Source of the DNA: Arthrobacter sp.
Lineage (GTDB): Bacteria; Actinomycetota; Actinomycetes; Actinomycetales; Micrococcaceae
Direction of reading: 5' to 3'
Length of the DNA stretch: 7,357 nucleotides
NCBI GenBank assembly: GCA_025464545.1
Contig: JAODMA010000010.1
Coordinates: forward strand, 1-7,357
Shown: in pieces, positions 1-4,821 of the stretch
How positions within the stretch are numbered: the first letter of the stretch is position 1
Layout of the letters: the number at the start of each line of letters is the position of its first letter
Program-made: the position numbers and the translations under genes
Notes under the pieces: model-generated
Seen by the model: the letters and a program-made list of their open reading frames with translations, nothing else
What the model was told of the DNA's origin: nothing
Databases searched by the model: none

Positions 1-551
1 CCCTCGAAGTCCAGTCCGGCACCCCGGCAACGATTTCGGCAGCATCCACCATTGCCATCTCTTACGAGAAGCCGGCCGTTTCCACCTCACCGGCTCCTGT
101 CGTCGAGGTTGCGAAGCCGGTCCTCAGGGTCCAGGACTCCAAGGCCGGCACCCCGGCTGCCGCCGGTACCCAGGCTGCCTCCGGCGCCTCGGCCACAACG
201 CAGGGACTGTCCGTTGCCAGCGGCAACGGCGCAGCGATCGCTGCCGCAGCCTACGCCCAGATCGGCGTGGCGCAGGACTGCACCCGCCTGGCCTCGAACG
301 CACTGGCTGCCGCAGGCATCAACTTCCACGGCTGGCCGGCTGGCTACCTTTCCCTCGGCCGCACCGTGAGCGCCGCTGAGGCGCGCCCGGGCGACCTGGC
401 GTACTACAAGAACGGTGGCGTCGGCATGGCCCACATCGCCGTATACGTCGGCAACGGCATGGCGGTCCACGGCGGCTGGAACGGCGGAACCACCGCGCTG
501 TACAGCGCCAACGTGGGCTCCGGACCGGTCTTCATCCGCGTCGGCGGCTAA
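1..551 (+). CDS. NlpC/P60-type peptidoglycan endopeptidase, C-terminal part (5' end outside window)
   Basis: The frame is open from base 3 to the TAA at 549-551, giving 182 visible residues; the start lies upstream. Residues about 1-75 are a low-complexity Ala/Ser/Thr/Pro/Val stretch typical of a linker in an exported wall protein. Residues about 79-182 resemble an NlpC/P60 cysteine peptidase domain: the likely nucleophile Cys93 in QDCTRLAS, then RPGDLAYY, then the likely catalytic His144 in MAHIAVYVGNG, with a further His156 in VHGGW. Family members cut peptide stems of peptidoglycan outside the membrane. The usual DCSGL signature is DCTRL here, so the protein belongs to a divergent branch. 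A signal peptide and any wall-binding repeats would lie in the missing part. The gene ends before a hairpin terminator and is probably not cotranscribed with what follows. The family call is fairly sure; the exact bond cleaved cannot be told. Confidence 0.8.
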   Translation, partial: LEVQSGTPATISAASTIAISYEKPAVSTSPAPVVEVAKPVLRVQDSKAGTPAAAGTQAASGASATTQGLSVASGNGAAIAAAAYAQIGVAQDCTRLASNALAAAGINFHGWPAGYLSLGRTVSAAEARPGDLAYYKNGGVGMAHIAVYVGNGMAVHGGWNGGTTALYSANVGSGPVFIRVGG

Positions 552-583
552 GCCACCGGGACAGCACCGCTCTCCAGCATTCA

Positions 584-613
584 GAGGACCTCCGCCTTGT
601 GGCGGGGGTCCTC
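584..613 (+). terminator. Hairpin terminator of the NlpC/P60 gene
   Basis: A 13-bp stem (584-596 with 601-613, one G-U pair) closes a TTGT loop, 32 bases after the stop codon. The arms are GAGGACCTCCGCC and GGCGGGGGTCCTC. Only CTT follows, with no long T-run, which is common for terminators in high-GC actinobacteria. The stem length and position make termination the simplest reading. Confidence 0.8.
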
Positions 614-669
614 CTTGCATTGGCGGCCCTGGTGGTCCGACAGGCACGGACACCCCCGCCAGACAAAAA

Positions 670-700
670 TTCGGTGATCCGCCCCTTGGGTGTTTACTCT
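670..700 (+). promoter_or_regulatory. Weak candidate promoter for the HNH gene
   Basis: The 170-base stretch from the terminator to the HNH start holds no gene. Its most promoter-like part is TACTCT (695-700), which fits the actinobacterial TAnnnT -10 pattern, with a poor -35 (TTCGGT, 670-675) at a long 19-base spacing. Transcription would begin near 707 and leave a leader of about 77 bases. That leader contains a perfect 6-bp hairpin (GAGGGC 730-735 with GCCCTC 741-746). A promoter is expected here because of the upstream terminator, but this exact site is uncertain. Confidence 0.25.
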
Positions 701-770
701 TGTGATGTCGATCATAGCCCGACCATGCAGAGGGCAGCCGGCCCTCGTGCCCCTGGCGGGTGCGGCCGTA

Positions 771-776
771 AAGGGG
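771..776 (+). promoter_or_regulatory. Ribosome binding site deciding the HNH start
   Basis: AAGGGG lies 7 bases before the ATG at 784 but only 1 base before an in-frame TTG at 778. The spacing favours the ATG, so the two extra N-terminal residues of the longer reading are unlikely to be made. Confidence 0.65.
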
Positions 777-783
777 TTTGCGG

Positions 784-1284
784 ATGCGCACTCTTGTTCT
801 GAATGCTGGATATGAACCGCTCGCGGTAGTGACTTTCCGCCGGGCGCTCGTTCTTGTGCTTACCGGAAAGGCCAGTGTGGTGGCCGAAGGCGACGACCCG
901 GTCGTCGGGCCACAAGACATCCTTGGCCGGCCGTCGGTGATACTGCTGCACCGCTACATCCGGCCGCGGTACAACACGATCACGGCGGTCAGCCGGCGGG
1001 GCGTGCTTCGCCGCGATGGGCAGCGTTGCGCCTACTGCGGTAAGGCCGCCCACACCATTGACCATGTCCAGCCCAAATCCAGGGGCGGCGCCGATTCGTG
1101 GGAAAACCTGGTGGCCGCCTGCCTGAGGTGCAACAACGCCAAGGGCGACCACACTCCCGCCGAAATGGGGTGGAAGCTCGGCTTTTCGCCGGGACCGCCC
1201 AAAGGCACCGTCTGGCAGATCAAGGAACTAGAAAAGCCCGCGCCGGACTGGGACCCCTTCCTGCTGCCGGAATCCGCCGCCTGA
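784..1284 (+). CDS. Stand-alone HNH endonuclease family protein
   Basis: A 166-residue protein. Residues 1-70 (starting MRTLVLNAGYEPL) form the N-terminal region typical of a widespread actinobacterial HNH family. The HNH domain spans about 75-125: a CxxC zinc pair (Cys82, Cys85), the general-base motif IDH (Asp93-His94), SWENLVAAC with Asn108, a second CxxC (Cys113, Cys116), then CNNAKGDHTP with Asn117 and His123. The two cysteine pairs suggest a structural zinc, and the His/Asn residues a metal-dependent nuclease site; all key positions look intact. There is no signal peptide or membrane segment, so it is cytoplasmic. No methylase, helicase, integrase or terminase gene is adjacent, so nothing ties it to restriction, CRISPR or phage packaging. 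Its cellular role is unknown; repair or nucleic-acid processing would be a guess. The ATG at 784 was preferred over the TTG at 778 on ribosome-binding-site spacing. Confidence 0.88.
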   Translation: MRTLVLNAGYEPLAVVTFRRALVLVLTGKASVVAEGDDPVVGPQDILGRPSVILLHRYIRPRYNTITAVSRRGVLRRDGQRCAYCGKAAHTIDHVQPKSRGGADSWENLVAACLRCNNAKGDHTPAEMGWKLGFSPGPPKGTVWQIKELEKPAPDWDPFLLPESAA

Positions 1285-1340
1285 ACACACTGCCCTTCTT
1301 CCGACGAGGGACCCTGCGGCCCGGCGAGCCTGCGCCGCGC

Positions 1341-1346
1341 TAGGCT
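1341..1346 (+). promoter_or_regulatory. Candidate -10 element for a leaderless mobA transcript
   Basis: TAGGCT fits the TAnnnT -10 pattern and ends 6 bases before the GTG start of mobA, so transcription would begin at or next to the start codon. No Shine-Dalgarno sequence precedes this GTG, which fits a leaderless mRNA, common in actinobacteria. No good -35 is visible. The same bases form the right arm of a 5-bp inverted repeat (AGCCT 1327-1331, AGGCT 1342-1346). The 68-base gap after the HNH gene has no convincing terminator, so readthrough from HNH is also possible. Confidence 0.35.
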
Positions 1347-1352
1347 GGTCCG

Positions 1353-2036
1353 GTGGAATTTGATGCTGTCATCCTCGCCGGGGGCCGGTCCTCCCGGTTG
1401 GGCGGCGCGCCCAAGTCCCGGCTGGTGTCCGGCGGCCGGACCCTCCTCGAACTCTCGCTGCAGGCCGCGCACGGGGCGGGCACGATCGTCGTCGTCGGGC
1501 CGGACCCCGGACCGCTTCCGGCGGGCGTGCTGACGTGCCGCGAAGAACCGCCCTTCGCTGGCCCGGCCGCCGCCATCGGCGCCGGACTGGGCGCCCTGGC
1601 AGCCCATCGCTCGGCGGGCGGGATGGACCGGCCGACGCCGGCGTTGACCCTCGTGCTGGCCTGTGACATGCCCAGGGTCACCGCCGCCGTCACGGCCCTA
1701 AGGGAGGCGCTCGAGACGGGACTGGAGGGCGACGGCGTTCTGGCCGTCTCCGCGGACGGGCGCCGGCAGCCCCTCGCCGGCTTCTATGGCACGGCCGCGC
1801 TACAACGCTCAGTTGCGGAAGCCGCGCGGCGGGGCGCACTGGAGAACGCCTCCGTATCCGCCCTTCTTGCTAGTCTTGACGTGCGGGGACTTGGCGTTCC
1901 CCCCGGTTCCACCGACGACGTGGACACCTGGGACGATGCCGCCGCTCTGGGGGTATCCGGCCAAGGACCGGACGAACGGTCCGGAGCTCCGCGACTGAAC
2001 CCGACTTTGGAGGAAAACGGTGAAGAGCCAGGATGA
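1353..2036 (+). CDS. mobA: Molybdenum cofactor guanylyltransferase (MobA-like nucleotidyltransferase)
   Basis: A 227-residue cytoplasmic protein of the MobA/MocA-like NTP-transferase family, Rossmann-like fold. MobA proteins transfer GMP from GTP to Mo-molybdopterin, giving the guanine dinucleotide cofactor of formate dehydrogenases and other DMSO-reductase-family enzymes. Visible motifs: the N-terminal nucleotide loop LAGGRSSRLGG (8-18) followed by Lys21; EPPFAGPAAAI (65-75); the metal-binding LACDMP (102-107, Asp105); RRQPLAGFY (137-145); and DVDTWDD (189-195), matching the family's C-terminal DIDTPED-like motif. The length is slightly above E. coli MobA (about 194); residues after about 200 are a non-conserved tail that also encodes the start of the next gene. 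The start is GTG with no ribosome binding site (see the leaderless candidate). MocA-type cytidylyl transfer cannot be excluded from sequence alone, but the moeA and fdhD neighbours favour GMP. Confidence 0.85.
   Translation: MEFDAVILAGGRSSRLGGAPKSRLVSGGRTLLELSLQAAHGAGTIVVVGPDPGPLPAGVLTCREEPPFAGPAAAIGAGLGALAAHRSAGGMDRPTPALTLVLACDMPRVTAAVTALREALETGLEGDGVLAVSADGRRQPLAGFYGTAALQRSVAEAARRGALENASVSALLASLDVRGLGVPPGSTDDVDTWDDAAALGVSGQGPDERSGAPRLNPTLEENGEEPG
2009..2014 (+). promoter_or_regulatory. Ribosome binding site for the DUF6457 gene, inside the mobA end
   Basis: GGAGGA lies 5 bases before the GTG at 2020, within the last codons of mobA. This strong site fixes the GTG as the start and shows that the 17-base overlap with mobA is real. 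Confidence 0.8.
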
Positions 2037-2307
2037 AACACTGGAAGACTGGTGCCGTGCCCTGCTTCAGGCCCTCGAACTGGAAGACGTTGAAATTGAC
2101 GTCAACGAAGTCCTGGCCCTTGCCGGAGTTGCCGCACATTCCATAGTCCGGCCCGCAGCCCCGCTGACCACTTTCATCGCGGGCTTCGCCGCCGGACTGG
2201 CCTCGGGGTCCGGGCAGGCGCCGGACGCCGTGTCGATGCAGGCCGCCATCGGCGTAGCCCGGAAACTCGCCCAGGACTACGCGTCCACCGAAGCCTCCGG
2301 GGCATGA
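2020..2307 (+). CDS. DUF6457 domain protein, probable molybdenum-cofactor accessory
   Basis: A 95-residue acidic protein that I recognise as DUF6457, an uncharacterised actinobacterial family. It has an N-terminal amphipathic stretch with TLEDWCRALLQALEL (8-22), then the strongly conserved core VLALAGVAAHSIVRP (31-45) and AAPLTTFIAGFAAG (46-59). A helical C-terminal half follows, with MQAAIGVARKLAQDY (73-87). It is mostly alpha-helical by composition. It has no signal peptide, no metal-binding cysteine pair and no recognisable catalytic motif. It starts 17 bases inside mobA behind a strong ribosome binding site and ends in a 4-base ATGA overlap with moeA, so all three are translated from one message. 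From general knowledge, this family often sits next to or fused with MobA-like proteins. A role as a partner or stabiliser of MobA or MoeA is inference only. Confidence 0.85.
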   Translation: MKSQDETLEDWCRALLQALELEDVEIDVNEVLALAGVAAHSIVRPAAPLTTFIAGFAAGLASGSGQAPDAVSMQAAIGVARKLAQDYASTEASGA

Positions 2308-3767
2308 CGCCCGCGCCCCCTTCCGGCAGCGCGGCTGCCGCCGGAGAGAACTCCGCGCCCGGCGGGAGCCAGGCAGCAGCAGGGGATGAAGAGGGCGCCG
2401 CAGGCGCATCGCAGGAGCCGCACCACCACCACCTGGCCCACACCTGGCAGGAGGCCCGGCAACTCGCCTTCGATTGCGGCGCCCCCATTCCCGCCGCGCC
2501 CGTCCCGCTCAGGAGCGCCCTGCGGAGAATCCTCGCCGCCGACATCGAAGCGCTGCACGATATCCCGCACTACGCGTCTTCGGCGATGGACGGCTGGGCC
2601 GTCAACGGCAGCGGACCCTGGATCCTGGCCGAGCCCGGCCAGCGGCTGGCACCGCACCAGGCGAGCCCGATCGTCACCGGAGGCTTGATCCCGCCCGGGG
2701 CCAAGGCCGTTCTCCGTAGTGAGAGCGGCCTCATTGCGCCGGATGAGGACGGCCTGCCGGCACTCAGGACCAGCGGTGCCGCCAAGCCCGGCGAACCGCG
2801 TAACGGTGAGCACATCCGCAAAGCCGGGGAGGAAGCATCCGCCGGGGAACTGCTGGTCAAGTCCGGCACCATGCTCAACCCGGCCCATCTGGCCCTGGCG
2901 GCCCTGGCCGGCCACGACACGCTGTCCGTCCTGGGCAAGCCAGTAGTCCGGCTCGTGCTCACTGGCTCCGAGGTCGTTCCGGCGGGAATCCCGCAGCCGG
3001 GGGAGGTCCGTGACACCTTCGGCCCGCAACTCGCGGGTGTGGTTGAGATGCTCGGCGGGATTTGCAGCGCCGAGGTCAAGATCGGCGACGGCTACAGCGA
3101 ATGGCTCGCCGCCCTCGAGGACCAGGAACCGGCTGTTCCGGAGCCCGGGCCAGCAGAGGACGGCGGACTGGAAAACCTGCCCGCCGACGTCGTCATCACC
3201 ACCGGGGGCACCGGCCGCTCCGGCACCGACCACTTGCGGCGCGCCGTTGCCGAACTCGGCGGGCGGCTGCTGATCGACGGCATCGCGATGCGGCCGGGCC
3301 ACCCCGCCGTTCTGGCCGAACTGCCCGACGGCCGCTTCATCATCGGCCTGCCCGGAAATCCGCTGGCGGCCATGATGGCTCTTTCGACCCTGGCGGGACC
3401 GCTCCTGGCCGCCCTCGGGCACGGGACAATGCCACCCGTCGTGGAGGTGCCGTGCGGTTCGACGATCGAACCGGACCCGGGCCGGACCAGATTGATGCCC
3501 TTCCGGCTGCTGTACGGGATGGCATCGCCGGCCCAACACGCCGGACCGGGAATGATGCGGGGGCTGGCCGCCGCCGATGGCGTGCTGGTCGTGCCGCCGC
3601 ATGGCGTCCAGTTGGGGGAGCTGGTCCCCGCCTTCGCCCTCCCGTGGGGCCCCCCGGTCGCGGAACCGGGCGCCACCGCGTCGAAGGCCAAGACCTCGCC
3701 CAAGCGTCCGGCCCGGAAGCCGGCCGGAACCGGCGGCCCGGTTGACTGGAGCGCCCTGTTTGACTAA
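2304..3767 (+). CDS. moeA: Molybdopterin molybdotransferase MoeA homologue, divergent, with N- and C-terminal extensions
   Basis: A 487-residue protein, longer than E. coli MoeA (411). MoeA uses molybdate to replace AMP on adenylylated molybdopterin, giving active Mo-cofactor. Domain signs: SSAMDGWAV (92-100, Asp96), PIVTGGLIPPGAKAV (122-136), EHIRKAGEE (169-177), LTGSEVV (219-225), the core GGTGRSGTDHLRRAV (301-315, Asp309), MRPGHP (329-334) and GLPGNPLAA (348-356). By hand alignment to E. coli, Asp59, Thr100, Glu188, Asp228 and Asp259 are kept (Asp96, Thr125, Glu223, Asp262, Asp309). Asp142 is Glu177, Lys275 is Gly326 and Lys279 is Arg330. Residues 1-45 are an Ala/Gly-rich extension with four histidines (40-43); about 450-487 is a Lys/Arg/Pro-rich tail ending DWSALFD. 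The ATG overlaps the DUF6457 stop (ATGA), and no other ATG, GTG or TTG lies before the conserved region, so this start is firm. It could be a specialised paralogue rather than the general MoeA. Confidence 0.87.
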   Translation: MTPAPPSGSAAAAGENSAPGGSQAAAGDEEGAAGASQEPHHHHLAHTWQEARQLAFDCGAPIPAAPVPLRSALRRILAADIEALHDIPHYASSAMDGWAVNGSGPWILAEPGQRLAPHQASPIVTGGLIPPGAKAVLRSESGLIAPDEDGLPALRTSGAAKPGEPRNGEHIRKAGEEASAGELLVKSGTMLNPAHLALAALAGHDTLSVLGKPVVRLVLTGSEVVPAGIPQPGEVRDTFGPQLAGVVEMLGGICSAEVKIGDGYSEWLAALEDQEPAVPEPGPAEDGGLENLPADVVITTGGTGRSGTDHLRRAVAELGGRLLIDGIAMRPGHPAVLAELPDGRFIIGLPGNPLAAMMALSTLAGPLLAALGHGTMPPVVEVPCGSTIEPDPGRTRLMPFRLLYGMASPAQHAGPGMMRGLAAADGVLVVPPHGVQLGELVPAFALPWGPPVAEPGATASKAKTSPKRPARKPAGTGGPVDWSALFD

Positions 3768-3798
3768 AGCCCCGCGCGTCGACCGGCGCTGCAGGCTT

Positions 3799-3821
3799 GC
3801 GCTGGCCACCCCGGCCGGTGC
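3799..3821 (+). terminator. Possible hairpin terminator or attenuator between moeA and fdhD
   Basis: GCGCTGGCC (3799-3807) can pair in RNA with GGCCGGTGC (3813-3821), 9 bp including two G-U pairs, around an ACCCC loop. It starts 31 bases after the moeA stop and ends 24 bases before the fdhD ribosome binding site. No T-run follows, so it may be a weak terminator, an attenuator or chance pairing in GC-rich DNA. I see no convincing promoter for fdhD downstream of it. Confidence 0.35.
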
Positions 3822-3845
3822 TTGCGATGATGGTTGCATGTTGTT

Positions 3846-3851
3846 AAGGAG
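3846..3851 (+). promoter_or_regulatory. Ribosome binding site deciding the fdhD start
   Basis: AAGGAG lies 6 bases before the ATG at 3858. An in-frame TTG at 3834 would give eight extra residues, but it lies upstream of this site and has no good site of its own. The ATG is therefore preferred. Confidence 0.8.
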
Positions 3852-3857
3852 TTTTTG

Positions 3858-4727
3858 ATGGGTCGCGTCACGCAGCGCCGCAAGGTGCACAAATTTGTCC
3901 TGGACGGCTCGCCGCAGGCGCTCGAGTTCCCGGTCCGGCACCGGGAGGACGTTCTCGCCGTGGAGGAACCGCTGGAGATCCGGCTCGGCGAGCTCTCCTA
4001 CTCCGTCACCATGCGGACGCCCGGAAACGACTTCGACCTGGTTGCCGGCTTCCTCGTCTCCGAGGGTGTGATCTGGAGCCCTGAGCAGCTGGTCTCCCTC
4101 CGGTTCTGCGCGGGGGAGGACGAAAACGGAGTCCAGACCTTCAATGTCGTGGAGGCGCAGCTTCGCCCCGACGTGGCGCGGCCGGACACCGGACGGAACG
4201 TCTACACCTCCAGTTCCTGCGGCATCTGCGGCACGGATTCCATCGAGGCCGTCCACAAGTCCTCGCACTTCAGTCCTGCTGCTGACCCGCTCACCGTCCC
4301 CGTGGGGGTCCTCGCGTCCTTGCCCGACGCGCTCCGGGAAGCCCAGGCGGTGTTCGACGTTACCGGCGGCGTGCACGCGGCGGGGCTGTTCCGGATTGCC
4401 GAAGACGGCTCCCCGGAGCTGCTGTGCCTGCGCGAGGACGTCGGCCGCCACAATGCCGTAGACAAGGTTGTCGGCTGGGCCTTCCGCGAGGGTCTGCTGC
4501 CCCTGCGGGGCACCGTGCTCCAGGTCTCGGGCAGGGCCTCCTTCGAACTCGTCCAGAAGGCATCCCTGGCCGGGATCCCCGTGCTCGCGGCCGTCAGCGC
4601 GCCTTCCAGCCTTGCCGTCGAACTTGCCGAGGCCAGCGGCATGACGCTCGCCGGGTTCAGCCGCCGCACCAGCCTGAATGTGTACGCTGGCCGCGGCCGG
4701 ATCTCCGTGCCGGCGCCGGTGATTTAG
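3858..4727 (+). CDS. fdhD: Formate dehydrogenase accessory sulfurtransferase FdhD
   Basis: A 289-residue cytoplasmic protein of normal family length. In E. coli, FdhD receives sulfur from the cysteine desulfurase IscS and passes it to the bis-MGD cofactor, which is needed for formate dehydrogenase activity. The family signatures are in order: EEPLEIRL (36-43); RTPGNDFDLVAGFL (53-66); SSSCGICG (118-125), with the sulfur-carrying CxxC loop Cys121 and Cys124; FDVTGGVHAAGLF (166-178); REDVGRHNAVDKVVG (192-206); and VSGRASFELVQKA (223-235). Both loop cysteines are present, so it should be a functional sulfurtransferase. It lies 90 bases after moeA in the same direction, possibly the last gene of the mobA-DUF6457-moeA unit or separately expressed behind a hairpin. 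Its presence implies that the organism has an FdhD-dependent formate dehydrogenase or related molybdoenzyme, whose genes are not in this window. Confidence 0.96.
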   Translation: MGRVTQRRKVHKFVLDGSPQALEFPVRHREDVLAVEEPLEIRLGELSYSVTMRTPGNDFDLVAGFLVSEGVIWSPEQLVSLRFCAGEDENGVQTFNVVEAQLRPDVARPDTGRNVYTSSSCGICGTDSIEAVHKSSHFSPAADPLTVPVGVLASLPDALREAQAVFDVTGGVHAAGLFRIAEDGSPELLCLREDVGRHNAVDKVVGWAFREGLLPLRGTVLQVSGRASFELVQKASLAGIPVLAAVSAPSSLAVELAEASGMTLAGFSRRTSLNVYAGRGRISVPAPVI

Positions 4728-4735
4728 GCGCCGCC

Positions 4736-4765
4736 TTGGCTGAACCCCGACGCGCGAAGTAAGTT
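4736..4765 (+). promoter_or_regulatory. Candidate promoter of the alpha-mannosidase gene
   Basis: TTGGCT (4736-4741) and TAAGTT (4760-4765) are spaced 18 bases apart and match TTGACN and TAnnnT in part. Transcription would begin near 4772, just at the edge of the inverted repeat at 4774-4789. The 94-base gap after fdhD is clearly richer in A+T than the genes around it, which supports a regulatory role; the exact hexamers are tentative. Confidence 0.35.
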
Positions 4766-4773
4766 TTAGCCAT

Positions 4774-4789
4774 CGATTGGATTCAATCG
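4774..4789 (+). promoter_or_regulatory. Perfect inverted repeat, probable repressor operator
   Basis: CGATTG-GATT-CAATCG: two perfect 6-base arms around a 4-base centre, 33 bases before the mannosidase start. A dyad of this size just downstream of the candidate transcription start suits a dimeric repressor, such as a LacI- or ROK-family sugar regulator, common controllers of glycosidase genes. It is too short and AT-rich to be a good terminator. No regulator gene is in view, so the family is a guess. Confidence 0.5.
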
Positions 4790-4810
4790 GGTCTATTCAT
4801 TCCGGCGCTA

Positions 4811-4816
4811 AGAGGA
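4811..4816 (+). promoter_or_regulatory. Ribosome binding site deciding the mannosidase TTG start
   Basis: AGAGGA lies 5 bases before the TTG at 4822. The next in-frame ATG is far inside the conserved protein, so the TTG is the best start. Confidence 0.65.
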
Positions 4817-4821
4817 ACACA

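Noticed and set aside
730..746. Small hairpin GAGGGC/GCCCTC before the HNH gene as a riboswitch
   Set aside because: It is only a 6-bp stem with no conserved riboswitch core around it; chance pairing is likely at this GC content.
87..920. 277-codon antisense open frame over the NlpC/P60 end and the HNH start
   Set aside because: It crosses a terminator and two sense genes with clear motifs; its product is compositionally biased.
784..1284. HNH gene as part of a CRISPR, retron or restriction system
   Set aside because: There are no direct-repeat arrays, reverse transcriptase, methylase or helicase nearby; the protein is a stand-alone HNH.
3062..3745. 227-codon sense-strand frame inside moeA in another phase
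   Set aside because: The translation is almost wholly Arg/Gly/Ala/Pro, the typical frame-shifted reading of GC-rich coding DNA, while the moeA frame has the family motifs.
2277..4451. 724-codon antisense open frame across moeA and fdhD
   Set aside because: It is opposite two clearly recognised genes, its translation is low-complexity and Gly/Arg-rich with no recognisable domain, and long antisense frames are expected in high-GC actinobacterial DNA.
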